DNA of 64,000 nucleotides from an uncultured Prevotella sp. (lineage in GTDB: Bacteria; Bacteroidota; Bacteroidia; Bacteroidales; Bacteroidaceae). A program made the translations under genes and the position numbers. The notes under the pieces are model-generated. The model made no database searches and had not been told where the DNA came from. It saw nothing but the letters and a program-made list of their open reading frames with translations. This document shows positions 33,686-43,402 of the stretch, in pieces. Each line of letters begins with the position of its first letter. Position 1 is the first letter of the stretch. Location of the stretch: assembly GCA_946999045.1 (NCBI GenBank), contig CAMQBR010000002.1:1-64000 (forward strand), read 5' to 3'.

Positions 33686-34765
33686 ATGATAAATCTCAAC
33701 GACATAAAAGACAAACGCATTGCCGTACTGCTCTCTGGAGGAGTAGATAGTTCGGTAGTGGTATACGAATTGGCTAAAATGGGTTTGCATCCCGATTGTT
33801 TTTACATCAAGATAGGACCAGAAGAAAAAGAAGAATGGGACTGTTCTTCTGAAGAAGACATAGAAATGGCAACCTTTGTTGCTAACAAATATGGATGTAA
33901 GTTACAGGTTGTTGACTGTCATAAAGAGTATTGGAACGAAGTAACTAAATACACCATGAGCAAGGTGAAGGCTGGTTATACGCCCAATCCTGATGTAATG
34001 TGCAACAGACTCATTAAGTTTGGGGCATTTGATGAGAAGATGGGACACAACTATGACTTGATAGCAACAGGACATTATGCACAAACCGAGATGAGAAATA
34101 AAAAAAAGTGGCTTACAACAAGCCCTGATCCCGTAAAAGACCAAACCGACTTTTTAGCTCAGATATACGATTGGCAATTACGCAAAGCTCTTTTCCCTAT
34201 CGGACATTATCAAAAAGATGAAGTAAGAAAGATAGCCGAACAAGAGCATCTCATCAATGCCAAGCGCAAAGATAGTCAGGGTATTTGCTTCCTTGGACAA
34301 ATAAATTATAACGAATATGTAAGAAGATATTTAGGTGAAAACCGTGGCGATGTTATAGAATTGGAAACAGGAAAGAAGATAGGACAACACAAAGGATTAT
34401 GGTTCCACACTATTGGACAGCGTCATGGATTAGGGTTTGGTGGCGGTCCTTGGTTTGTTGTAAAGAAAGATGTTGAGCATAACATCTTGTATGTAAGCAA
34501 AGGTTATGACCCTAAAACAGCATATAAGCAGGAGTTTAAAATTCATGATTTTCATTTTCTTACCGAACCTGTGACGATGAACCATATTACATTTAAGATA
34601 CGACACACACCAGAATATCATACTGCCACCATAGAGCAAACTAATGAGGGTGGCTATATAGTCCATGCTCAGCAAGCTATTCATGGTGTAGCACCTGGAC
34701 AATTCTGTGTAGTTTACGATGAACAGCACCACTGCTGTATTGGTTCTGCCGAGATAACTATATAA
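33686..34765 (+). CDS. mnmA: MnmA, tRNA-specific 2-thiouridylase
   Basis: The 359-residue enzyme thiolates uridine 34 of the anticodon of Lys, Glu and Gln tRNAs. It has the PP-loop VLLSGGVDSSV at residues 12-22, the first catalytic cysteine in NPDVMCNRLIKF and the second in GICFLGQI, and the tRNA-binding GQRHGLGFGGGPWFVV region. I choose 33686 as the start, because the ATG at 33647 lies inside the promoter. It runs rightward and converges with the Fur-family gene. Confidence 0.93.
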   Translation: MINLNDIKDKRIAVLLSGGVDSSVVVYELAKMGLHPDCFYIKIGPEEKEEWDCSSEEDIEMATFVANKYGCKLQVVDCHKEYWNEVTKYTMSKVKAGYTPNPDVMCNRLIKFGAFDEKMGHNYDLIATGHYAQTEMRNKKKWLTTSPDPVKDQTDFLAQIYDWQLRKALFPIGHYQKDEVRKIAEQEHLINAKRKDSQGICFLGQINYNEYVRRYLGENRGDVIELETGKKIGQHKGLWFHTIGQRHGLGFGGGPWFVVKKDVEHNILYVSKGYDPKTAYKQEFKIHDFHFLTEPVTMNHITFKIRHTPEYHTATIEQTNEGGYIVHAQQAIHGVAPGQFCVVYDEQHHCCIGSAEITI

Positions 34766-34787
34766 AAAACTTATTAGAGCATATTAA

Positions 34788-35216
34788 TTATGCCTTTAGC
34801 TTAGCTTTACAGGCTGGGCAAATACCTTTTAGCATATAATTAACTGAATGAATTTGAAAACCATTGGGTAAGGTAATAAGGGGCGCATGTATATTTTTGA
34901 AGCAAAAAACATCTTGACAAACTTCGCAATAAAAGTGTGCATGTTGGTCATCATCATGGCATTCGTGATCGGATGTACAAATCTCATATCTTACCATTCC
35001 TCGCCCATCTTCTATGGAATGAATAATACCATGCTTCAATAAAAGGCGCAACACACGGAAGATACTCGACTTCTCTAACGACAGGAGCTTACTCTCTAAG
35101 TCGCTTAAACTTAGAGTTTTGTTACATTCAATGATAGATCTTAATACCAATATACGGTTAGAGGTGGGCTTAACGCCTGCCTCTTTTAATATATTCACTA
35201 CTTTACTTACTTCCAT
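34788..35216 (-). CDS. Fur-family transcriptional regulator
   Basis: The 142-residue protein has a winged-helix N-terminal half (KPTSNRILVLRSI) and a metal-binding C-terminal half with HECHDDDQHAHFYCEVCQDVFCF and a second CPAC pair near the end, the structural zinc site of Fur-type proteins. I use the ATG at 35216 (MEVSKVV), since the 17 residues before it are not family-like. Whether it senses iron, zinc, manganese or peroxide cannot be told. It lies 22 bases from the mnmA stop, tail to tail. Confidence 0.85.
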   Translation of the reverse strand: MEVSKVVNILKEAGVKPTSNRILVLRSIIECNKTLSLSDLESKLLSLEKSSIFRVLRLLLKHGIIHSIEDGRGMVRYEICTSDHECHDDDQHAHFYCEVCQDVFCFKNIHAPLITLPNGFQIHSVNYMLKGICPACKAKLKA

Positions 35217-35329
35217 TTTGCAATACACTTTGGTTATTGGGTTACCCTGTTGATACAAATAGAACATGGCAACAACTCTTTAATTCTTCTTGTATATAAG
35301 ATAAACGATGTATGTTCACTCTTTATTAT

Positions 35330-35467
35330 ATGGCTGGCTCTATAAATTAGGAAACAGGCTGCATCTCAACAATTCAAACAAGCTTGACTGTTTTCGGCTT
35401 GCACTATTTTTTTTTGTTCAATATATAAGTGCTAAATGTAACAAAGCTAATTTATAGAACCTACCAT
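35330..35467 (+). repeat. MITE-like element copy 5, short form
   Basis: ATGGCTGGCTCTATAAATTA is the left end and AATTTATAGAACCTACCAT the right. The interior again has CAACAATTCAAACAAG and TTCGGCTTGCAC. It lies between the Fur gene's promoter side and the terminator of the SusCD operon. Confidence 0.75.
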
Positions 35468-35495
35468 TACATTATTCTTCACTATATGCTCATAT

Positions 35496-35527
35496 ACAAA
35501 AAAAGAGGTGTACCGAAGCACACCTCT
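35496..35527 (-). terminator. Terminator of the SusCD operon
   Basis: On the minus strand AGAGGTGT and ACACCTCT pair around GCTTCGGT and are followed by a run of seven T. It is 19 bases beyond the DUF4302 stop, a textbook intrinsic terminator. Confidence 0.9.
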
Positions 35528-35545
35528 ATAGAATATTATATCTTA

Positions 35546-37054
35546 TTATAACTTACCCATTTTTGGCGTTAATAATATCTTTAGAGGAACTATTTTTTTG
35601 TTTTTAAGCATGGTTAATAATCCCCAAGCTGCACCTTTATTTACGGTACCATCTTTTTGACATTCAAATTGAGCAATTAACCTACCTTCACTGTTAAACT
35701 TGAAAGTTCCTACAATGAACATATTATTACCAAATGGCATACCTGAAGATACTGAAGACAATTGAGCAACGATTAACAGATTACCATCTCCTTTTTTGGA
35801 CTTATATCTTCCAGTTACGCCTGTAGGAATTTTAATAGCTAAATTCTTACGATCAAATATTGCAGGCATCATAAAACAAGTAGAATCTTCTGTTGTAATA
35901 CTAAATAACAACGTACCTTTTTTGTTTATTTTCAAGTTAGCTTTTGCCATCTGCGCTTCGTCTTTGGTATTTGCAAACACAAATTTGTAATCTCCTAAAA
36001 TATCGGAAACTGCAACTTGATAAATAGTTATAGTTTGCTTAAAGATACCAGAACTGATTGTTATTATACTCTTACGCAACTTGCCCGTTTCGTTTTTGTC
36101 AACCAATAATGTAAGGTCGTTGCCATTCTTTGTAAACTTTACCCAATTAACATTAGATTTTACTTCAAGCTTATCTAAGTGAGGAATATTTTTGTAAGTT
36201 TTACAGAGAGCATCATACGATGTAGAGATATTGCCAATGGCTTTCTGTACCAAAATAGGATTTACGTATCCTTTTAGTAAACTTATTTGATTGCCTGTAA
36301 CGGAAAGGTTGGCATCATTATACGAAAGCTCAGAAAGCTCTACACCATTTACATAAACAGGCAAATATAAGCGAATACCTTTATCTGTATAATTGTATGC
36401 AGTAGATATTTCTTTTCCATTCGCATCTACAAAAGTAGCCTGCCTGTTATCAGTATCATATTTAACCAAAGCTTTTTTACCACCAATAGTTCCAGCAGAT
36501 GCTATCAAATTAAAATTCTCTGCCATAGTCGACACCTTTATTAAATAAGTAGTGGCATCCTCTTTTAATTTACGCAGATACATTACATTCTGATAAATCT
36601 TGCCATGCAACTTGATAACATCCTTTCCAATGCTGTCTATAACAAATTCAAAATCACCACTCATTCCCTTTGGCTGCTGTATGGTTGGAACCGAGTAGTG
36701 GTGAAGAACATTGTTATAAGTATCGAATGATAATTCTGGTCCATTATTAATCTTAAGAGCATAAAGACTTTTAGCTTTTGTTTTTGGTTCAACTTCCAGT
36801 TGCCCCTCAACCTCGTTCTTTGTAAACTTTACCGTATAAGTATATCCTCCAAACTGCCTGTCTTCATGAGGATAATAATCAAGAATCCATCCGTACTCTG
36901 AACTTATCAATGATTTTTGAGCATTGTCAAGATATTTCTCTATACGGGCAGAAGCCGATTCGTCAAAAGCATCTTTTTGATCTTTTAAGCATGACTGAAA
37001 TACAAATATAGACAGTAACAATGCCGTATATAATAATAGCTTATTCATTTTCAT
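35546..37054 (-). CDS. DUF4302 lipoprotein
   Basis: The 502-residue protein has a lipoprotein signal (LLLSIFVFQSC), then FDESASARIEKYLDNAQKSL and SSEYGWILDYYPHEDRQFGGY, the hallmark of the DUF4302 family. It contains a probable BACON-like beta-sandwich in the middle (NVNWVKFTKNGNDLTLLVDKN). Such proteins are surface lipoproteins linked to SusCD systems with metallopeptidases. It is the last gene of this operon, 12 bases after the metallopeptidase. Confidence 0.82.
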   Translation of the reverse strand: MKMNKLLLYTALLLSIFVFQSCLKDQKDAFDESASARIEKYLDNAQKSLISSEYGWILDYYPHEDRQFGGYTYTVKFTKNEVEGQLEVEPKTKAKSLYALKINNGPELSFDTYNNVLHHYSVPTIQQPKGMSGDFEFVIDSIGKDVIKLHGKIYQNVMYLRKLKEDATTYLIKVSTMAENFNLIASAGTIGGKKALVKYDTDNRQATFVDANGKEISTAYNYTDKGIRLYLPVYVNGVELSELSYNDANLSVTGNQISLLKGYVNPILVQKAIGNISTSYDALCKTYKNIPHLDKLEVKSNVNWVKFTKNGNDLTLLVDKNETGKLRKSIITISSGIFKQTITIYQVAVSDILGDYKFVFANTKDEAQMAKANLKINKKGTLLFSITTEDSTCFMMPAIFDRKNLAIKIPTGVTGRYKSKKGDGNLLIVAQLSSVSSGMPFGNNMFIVGTFKFNSEGRLIAQFECQKDGTVNKGAAWGLLTMLKNKKIVPLKILLTPKMGKL

Positions 37055-37066
37055 TTTTTGTCTCCT

Positions 37067-37969
37067 TTACTTCTTGATGCTTAAATCTGTTAAATCAACT
37101 TTACCCGAAACAATTTCATCCTCACGCTTCAACACATCATCACGCAGTTTGTCAATATCAATATTGAAACCTTTGAGCATATAATTGCGCACAATTTCTA
37201 TTTTCTTTGCAAGGAAGCCAGCTCCTGTACTTCCTGCTTCTGTCATCCAAGCTTGCCACTGTTCTGGTGTATTAGTAACGTACATTGATAGCAATTCGGC
37301 AAAGTCTTCCCGATCTTCTTTTTGTGAATAAGCCGAGATATAACCACGCTGTAAATATCCAACTATCGAGTTTTTGGCATTCCAACTGTCAGATAGATAA
37401 GTATTACCCGTAATTTTCTTAAAGTCTGGAGTATAGTTGAGCGTTTGGTTTAGAATGTGTGTAAACTCATGATGAATTGTCTGGAGATAATAATGGTTGA
37501 GGTCTTCTCTCCTCTTTAGATATTCGTCAAGACTATTAGTACCAGCTAAGAAAATCTTTTTTCCACCCTCAGCAGTACCTAACACCATAGTGTTGTTAGG
37601 ATTATACAGAAAAGAACCTGTTGCGTAAAACAACTTAGGAAAGTATGTTTTGGTAAAATCCTTGCCAGCCACATCGTTATATGCTTCAATACAAGCATAC
37701 TTTAAGATGTGAGCCAACTTTACAGCTTGCAGATAATCTGCAGGTACGTTAGCATAGTTTTTGTTACTCTCATTATGATTGTAACGATATACAAATCGTA
37801 TGTTGTAAGGATCGGTAAGTTCTGCCTTAATCCACTTATCAAACGGCGTTTTCTCTATTCTCTGACTTACTATAACACTTTGGTCACTGAGCTTATCTTC
37901 AGAGCAAGCTCCAAGCCACAAGCCTACCAATCCTAATGATACTGATAAAATATATTGTTTCATATACAT
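37067..37969 (-). CDS. Surface lipoprotein, putative zinc metallopeptidase
   Basis: The 300-residue protein has a lipoprotein signal (LVGLWLGAC) and the zinc motif HHEFTHILNQ (HExxH form) near residue 166, with DFAELLSMYV downstream as a likely third ligand region. It matches the putative zinc-binding metallopeptidase family commonly coupled to SusCD pairs. It would cleave peptides or glycoproteins at the cell surface for uptake by the adjacent transporter. It is 7 bases from SusD. Confidence 0.85.
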   Translation of the reverse strand: MYMKQYILSVSLGLVGLWLGACSEDKLSDQSVIVSQRIEKTPFDKWIKAELTDPYNIRFVYRYNHNESNKNYANVPADYLQAVKLAHILKYACIEAYNDVAGKDFTKTYFPKLFYATGSFLYNPNNTMVLGTAEGGKKIFLAGTNSLDEYLKRREDLNHYYLQTIHHEFTHILNQTLNYTPDFKKITGNTYLSDSWNAKNSIVGYLQRGYISAYSQKEDREDFAELLSMYVTNTPEQWQAWMTEAGSTGAGFLAKKIEIVRNYMLKGFNIDIDKLRDDVLKREDEIVSGKVDLTDLSIKK

Positions 37970-37976
37970 TCTTATT

Positions 37977-39578
37977 TTATTTGTTTACATGACGAGGATT
38001 TGGTTGAACACCTGCTTGTACAATATCATAAGGTATCTGTACAGCACGACGTGGGTCGTTCACCTTTAATATATCGAGTTCTTTTTCAGGGTTACCTTTT
38101 ACATCCAGCAGTCTACGCTTAATCTCTATACCATAGCGCTTCACATCGAACCATCGCAAGCCTTCATGCAAAGTTTCTATACGACGGAAGCCTAAAACAC
38201 ATTGTAGCATTGTTTCTTGTACAGACCCCTCTTTGCCAATAGGGAATGCTGGATGTAAATGCTTTTTGATAGTAGAGTTTAATTTGGTTTCATCATCGTA
38301 ACAATAGCCAACAGAGTTATAGAATTTTTGTATCAACTGTGGAGTAAGCTGTACATCAGTCTTAACAATATTGTGCATCCACAAGTTTAAGTCGGCTGCC
38401 GCCTTGTCGTATTGCTTTAGCATAATGTACGCCTCAGCTCTTGCCAACAAGGTTTCGTCTGTGGTAAACACAGCGATAACAGTTTTAGGAATACCTATTT
38501 TTGATACTGGGTCTACGGTTTCAAACAAATATGGTATTTTGTACATACATGTAGCTTCGGCATTGGCAGCGGCACCTACAGCAGGCTTTAGGTAGTATTT
38601 TGCATCATCGCCCCAAACATTCTTGGCAAACACGTCTTCATTATACGAAATGTATTTACCATGCGAATACCTCTTATACATAATAGGAACAGGTATAAAT
38701 GCCATAGATGCTACCGATGTATAAGTGCTTAGCATAATGTTTGCAGGATTGTTAGCTTCAACATAATGTTGAGTAATAGCAAAATAATTGTTTGGCATTT
38801 CGCCCATGACTTTCCAATCGCGTAACGATTCTTCAGGATGCTCTCCTAAGCAAAGGTTAGCATATTGCAGTGCCTTATCCCACTTGGCATAATATAAGTA
38901 AAAACGAGTAGCAAAAGCATAAGCAGCCTTTTTGTTGAAGTGGTACTTTGGTACTTTATAATTGTCAGTAACCAATGGCAGTGCTTCTTGTATATCTTTT
39001 TCTATTTGTTGATATACTTGAGCTACCGTGCCACGTTCATGCTTATCGTTAATTTTCTCTACTTTTTTAGAATAATAAATACCCAAATCCTTATTACTGG
39101 TATTTTCATTATAGTGGCTACAAAACTCGTTAACCAGCAAGAAATGAGCATAAGCTCTGCATAACAACGCTTCTGCTTTAGATGCTTTTAATGAAGGAGT
39201 GGTAGCTCCGCCCATATCTTCAATGGTTTGCAATGCTTGATTGGCTTCAGCTATCGCACTATAATCAACCTGCCACAACTGTAAAGGAGCCTCGTTATTT
39301 TTTTCTGTAACATCTTTCCATGCATAAACTTGGTCACCAAATTTGTTTCCGTATGGATTTCGCATACCAAAGTAGTCAACATTGTCAGACATCAATTCGT
39401 TAATAAGCATGCTACCTGCATCTGGATAAGCTGTTACCAAAAGGTTTGCCACTTTCTCTTCTGTATCTAATGTGGTTCTGTTGTCTGGCATGGTGTCAAG
39501 ATAATCATCGCACGATGATAGTGCCACCAATGGCAAAGCCAGCACCAATGTTTTATATATTATTTGTCTTGTCTTCAT
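37977..39578 (-). CDS. SusD/RagB-family surface nutrient-binding lipoprotein
   Basis: The 533-residue protein has a lipoprotein signal (LVALSSCDDYLDTMPDNRTTL is split here at the cysteine: ALSSC) and the SusD N-terminal helices with TPR-like repeats, including KAEALLCRAYAHFLLVNEF and the C-terminal RRIETLHEGLRWFDVKRYGI block typical of the family. It forms the lid of the SusC pore and binds the nutrient. It follows SusC after 11 bases. Confidence 0.92.
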   Translation of the reverse strand: MKTRQIIYKTLVLALPLVALSSCDDYLDTMPDNRTTLDTEEKVANLLVTAYPDAGSMLINELMSDNVDYFGMRNPYGNKFGDQVYAWKDVTEKNNEAPLQLWQVDYSAIAEANQALQTIEDMGGATTPSLKASKAEALLCRAYAHFLLVNEFCSHYNENTSNKDLGIYYSKKVEKINDKHERGTVAQVYQQIEKDIQEALPLVTDNYKVPKYHFNKKAAYAFATRFYLYYAKWDKALQYANLCLGEHPEESLRDWKVMGEMPNNYFAITQHYVEANNPANIMLSTYTSVASMAFIPVPIMYKRYSHGKYISYNEDVFAKNVWGDDAKYYLKPAVGAAANAEATCMYKIPYLFETVDPVSKIGIPKTVIAVFTTDETLLARAEAYIMLKQYDKAAADLNLWMHNIVKTDVQLTPQLIQKFYNSVGYCYDDETKLNSTIKKHLHPAFPIGKEGSVQETMLQCVLGFRRIETLHEGLRWFDVKRYGIEIKRRLLDVKGNPEKELDILKVNDPRRAVQIPYDIVQAGVQPNPRHVNK

Positions 39579-39589
39579 TTCTTCTGTTT

Positions 39590-42500
39590 TTAGAGTCCTA
39601 ATCTTAATGTGAGAGTAAATTGCTTTGGTACCGGTACTGCTACGCCACCTGTATTAAAGAACTCAGGGTCTTGTCCGTTGAGCTTACTGTCTGCATAAAG
39701 CAAGAACAAGTTGGTAGCCTGCAATTTTAATGAAAGTGTACTTACATTAAGTGTATGACGAATGCTTGCAGGGAAATCATAACCCAAAGACAATTCCTTC
39801 ATGCGAATAAAGTCGCCTTTGGCAATACGCTCATCCGAATAATTGTAAGCATGGTAAGCAAGCCCTAAATTAGTATCAAGCATATTTTGTTGTGCACTGG
39901 CAATAACAGGAATATTGGTATGCTTCTCATTGCCTGGCACTTCCCAACGATTTCTAAACTCTTTTGGCATTGCCGACAGGTCGTTATAGTTGTTAGAGAA
40001 CACAGGATCTAAACGTACAACGTTACCAAACGAATAAGTAATAAACACATTCAAGGTCCAGTTTTTATACTTAAAAAGGTTTCCCAAAGAACCAACATCA
40101 GTAGGTTCGGCAGAGCCTTCATATTTTAAGAACTTGTTTTTCTCTGTATCCCTTGATTGGAAATTGATACCTGTTGTTGATACATTTCCGTCTTGATCTA
40201 AGAACATGGGAATACCTTCTCTGTTTAATCCACGAAAAGGAATAGAGAACACCGAACGTACAGGATAACCTTCTTTTGCCAACCCCGTTCCTTGTACCAT
40301 ACCCATAACACTTGATCGTGTATTGAGCTTGGTAATCTTGTTGTACGAATGAGAATAAATTAAGTTGGTTGTCCAGCTAAAGTCATTGTTCTTAATGTTG
40401 GTGGTAGAAAGAGTAAACTCAAACCCGCTCGACTTCATAGATGCGACATTGGCATACTGTGGGCCATATAGTTCTGTATTTGCAATACCTATCAAGTCGA
40501 AATTGTTACGCCAGTAGCAATCAACACTTAGGTTGGCACGGTTTCTAAGAAATCCTAAGTCAAGTCCAATATTTAGCTCGTGCTTCTTTTCGTAGGTTAG
40601 CTCAGTATTACCTAATATCTCTCCCATACCTGTTTCCTGTACGTTAGTAAACGGACGCCAAGGGTTAGAACTTTTAAAGATAGGCAGTGCATTGGTAATT
40701 GCGGGACGATCTCCTGTTAGTGAGTAGCTTGCACGAAATGTACTATGGGTAAGAATATCTTTGAATACATCAGCATACCACTTCTCCTCATGAGCATTCC
40801 AAGCTGTAGAAATGTTCCATGTAGGCATCCAGCGAGCACTACGGGTTTTACCTAAGTAGTTGGTTCCTTCGTAACGTACCGTACCAGTTACCTGATATTT
40901 GCCTTGATAAGAGTAGGTGCCTGTGCCAAAGAAAGCTGCACTACGAATATGGGCGTTACCTATTGCAAAGTAGCGTGAACCTTCTTCCTGTCCCTTCTTA
41001 AATACCTGATAAACATACATAGGTACTTCACCCTGATTGTACTGCAGTCCCCAGCCACGAAACCATGTAGCTTTACGGTCAACAAAGTTGGTCTCCATAC
41101 CTGCATAGAGGTTTAGAATATGACTGCCGTTAAATACATCGTTGTAACTTGCCGATAAACGAGTATCGTAGCCAAAGAATTTATTATCATTGCGTTTGTA
41201 TATACCACCGTATGGCAAAATAGAGATAGGTAAATCATAAATTTTATCAGGATTTTTGTATAAGAATGGGTTCTTATCGCGAATAGCCGCTGTAGGCATA
41301 GCACGATAAGCCAGAGCTTGATTAGAATTGTCCAAGATATTATGCTCTTGTGCCGTTGCCGATCCCTTCATAGAAGCTAAGAATGTTAACTTCAATTTCT
41401 GAACAGGACGATAATCCACACTGGCTTGTATACGAAAATCAGATACATTCAAGTCTAAGTAGTTGTTGTCCAACTCATGGAAAATATTGAATGGTGCATA
41501 ACTACGAGTGTAAAACTCGTTAGGGTCGAGTGTACGAGAAGTATTCAGAGCGTAAGAATAAGGGTTGATATCGAAATCGCGCTTCACTTCTCCGTTTACT
41601 GGGTCTACGTCAGAGCTCAATGTTCCTGGTGCTTTCTGTTTACGGAAAGACGCATTGCTTATTAAGTTAATCGAGAAATGCTTGTTAAGATTAAACGTAG
41701 TATTGAGGTTACTTGTATAGCGTTCTACCTTGCTCTGCAAGGTCCATCCTGGGTCAAACATAGCAGACAACGATGCATAATACTGTGCCTTATCTGTACC
41801 TCCTGATATACTTACCGAATGGTTGTGCATAACGTTATTTGAAAACAAACGGTCAAACCAGTTGGTATTACGATATTCAGCAGCACGTAAATATTCATCT
41901 TCTGCCTCTTGTGTATTTGCTAAACCAAACTTGCCTGTTGTCTTGTCATAATTAGACATTAGCTGATACATTTTTCCATACACACCACTGCTGCCTGCAT
42001 TAGCCATTTCTGCATAATTAAGAAATCCTTTTTGCTGCAACTCACGATAAACCGACATTTGGTCTTGTGAGTTCATAATATTAAAATCATTATACGATGG
42101 TTTCAAGCGCATGGTATATTCGCCCGTATAATTAATGTGGGCTTGCCCTGCTTTACCTTTCTTTGTAGTAATAACAATAACACCTGCCATGGCACGTGCG
42201 CCATAAATAGATGTAGCCGAACCGTCTTTTAATATCTGGAAGCTCTCTATATCATCGGCATTCAGTCCTGCTATAGCCGATGAAATAAGGGTATTGGCAT
42301 CTCCGGAAGATAAATCTTCAGCTGCAACATCTACTACATCTTCCATTATTACACCATCTACAACCCATAAAGGCTTGCTGCTACCGTTAATAGATGTAGC
42401 ACCACGAACTCTAATCTTTGGTGCTGTACCAAATGTGCCCGATACGTTCTGCACACTTACACCCGCAGCACGCCCTTCCAGCGATCTACTAACATCTGCC

Positions 42501-42901
42501 ATACCATTTAGCTTGGCATCAGATGCTTTAATCTTGGTAGTAGCTCCTGAAAACAATCTTTTGTCGGTAGTAGTCATACCAGTTACAACTACCTCGTCTA
42601 ACGTAAGTTTCTTGTCGGGCATCATTGTTACCTTCATACCATCTTTTGCCTTCACTATTTGCGTTTCCATACCCACGTAGCTCAATACCAGCTTAGTGCC
42701 TTCGGCTACGTTTAACACAAACTTACCATCAATATCGGTAACAGTGCCTGTTGAGGTTTTGCCTTGAACAAGTACTGATGCGCCTATCACAGGTTCACCG
42801 TCTTCTCCCGAAATAACGGTTCCAGTAATTTTGTTTTGGGCGAATACCATTCCTATAGACAGAAACAGACCGACCAAAACCATGACAAGCTTTTTCTTCA
42901 T
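39590..42901 (-). CDS. SusC/RagA-family TonB-dependent outer membrane transporter
   Basis: The 1103-residue protein has a signal peptide (GLFLSIGMVFAQ), a carboxypeptidase-like beta domain (TGTVISGEDGEPVIGASVLV), a plug with RVRGATSINGSSKPLWVVDG, and a long barrel ending in an aromatic/hydrophobic LRLGL terminus. It imports oligomers bound by the partner SusD using TonB energy. The next genes suggest a peptide or glycopeptide substrate rather than a plain polysaccharide. It is first in the four-gene leftward operon and has a strong promoter upstream. Confidence 0.94.
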   Translation of the reverse strand: MKKKLVMVLVGLFLSIGMVFAQNKITGTVISGEDGEPVIGASVLVQGKTSTGTVTDIDGKFVLNVAEGTKLVLSYVGMETQIVKAKDGMKVTMMPDKKLTLDEVVVTGMTTTDKRLFSGATTKIKASDAKLNGMADVSRSLEGRAAGVSVQNVSGTFGTAPKIRVRGATSINGSSKPLWVVDGVIMEDVVDVAAEDLSSGDANTLISSAIAGLNADDIESFQILKDGSATSIYGARAMAGVIVITTKKGKAGQAHINYTGEYTMRLKPSYNDFNIMNSQDQMSVYRELQQKGFLNYAEMANAGSSGVYGKMYQLMSNYDKTTGKFGLANTQEAEDEYLRAAEYRNTNWFDRLFSNNVMHNHSVSISGGTDKAQYYASLSAMFDPGWTLQSKVERYTSNLNTTFNLNKHFSINLISNASFRKQKAPGTLSSDVDPVNGEVKRDFDINPYSYALNTSRTLDPNEFYTRSYAPFNIFHELDNNYLDLNVSDFRIQASVDYRPVQKLKLTFLASMKGSATAQEHNILDNSNQALAYRAMPTAAIRDKNPFLYKNPDKIYDLPISILPYGGIYKRNDNKFFGYDTRLSASYNDVFNGSHILNLYAGMETNFVDRKATWFRGWGLQYNQGEVPMYVYQVFKKGQEEGSRYFAIGNAHIRSAAFFGTGTYSYQGKYQVTGTVRYEGTNYLGKTRSARWMPTWNISTAWNAHEEKWYADVFKDILTHSTFRASYSLTGDRPAITNALPIFKSSNPWRPFTNVQETGMGEILGNTELTYEKKHELNIGLDLGFLRNRANLSVDCYWRNNFDLIGIANTELYGPQYANVASMKSSGFEFTLSTTNIKNNDFSWTTNLIYSHSYNKITKLNTRSSVMGMVQGTGLAKEGYPVRSVFSIPFRGLNREGIPMFLDQDGNVSTTGINFQSRDTEKNKFLKYEGSAEPTDVGSLGNLFKYKNWTLNVFITYSFGNVVRLDPVFSNNYNDLSAMPKEFRNRWEVPGNEKHTNIPVIASAQQNMLDTNLGLAYHAYNYSDERIAKGDFIRMKELSLGYDFPASIRHTLNVSTLSLKLQATNLFLLYADSKLNGQDPEFFNTGGVAVPVPKQFTLTLRLGL

Positions 42902-42958
42902 AATTTGTCTCCTGAATTAAAAAAAATAAAAAAAATATCCATTAAATAATGGGGGGTG

Positions 42959-42990
42959 CAAAATTAAATATTTTAACAAACCTCACCAAA
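42959..42990 (-). promoter_or_regulatory. SusC operon promoter
   Basis: On the minus strand TTTG (42987-42990), a 20-base spacer and TAATTTTG (42959-42966) form an ideal Bacteroidota promoter. Transcription would start near 42,952, giving a leader of about 50 bases. Confidence 0.75.
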
Positions 42991-43135
42991 TAAAAACATA
43001 TAATTTATTAGAAACAACTTATTTTTACTTATATTTTACAACAAATTATACTTACATCTAAAAAAAATAACTTATATTTTGAAAGATGTACTAATAATTA
43101 ATGATTGATTCGATAAAATCAGCTTTAACAAACTA

Positions 43136-43278
43136 AGGGGAGGGCTATAAATTTTACTTCAATTTGCTTGTTCGTTCAGAGTCTCGTATAGCTCTCGCTA
43201 TACTCCTTCACTCATAAACAGATTTTCCTCAAAAATAGTCTCACAATCTGTCAAAGCTAATTGATAGAGCCACCCACT
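43136..43278 (+). repeat. MITE-like element copy 6
   Basis: AGGGGAGGGCTATAAATTTT opens it and GATAGAGCCACCCACT closes it. The interior has CAATTTGCTTGTTCGTTCAG and GTATAGCTCTCGCTATAC. It lies between the divergent SusC and GH95 promoters. Confidence 0.8.
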
Positions 43279-43369
43279 AATGATTTTACTCCTATAATAG
43301 CCAAACAACTTATCATGCGCACACGTAAGTTCAAAGTACAAAGTACAATGCTTTCTCATTCTTTTTATG

Positions 43370-43377
43370 TATTTTTG
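43370..43377 (+). promoter_or_regulatory. -7 box of the GH95 gene promoter
   Basis: TATTTTTG matches TAnnTTTG and lies 25 bases before the start codon. A -33 element is not obvious. Confidence 0.5.
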
Positions 43378-43402
43378 CAACTCAACTAACTAAGCAATTT
43401 AC

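Noticed and set aside
34430..34732. Minus-strand ORF within mnmA
   Set aside because: Antisense shadow of a conserved gene with no family resemblance.
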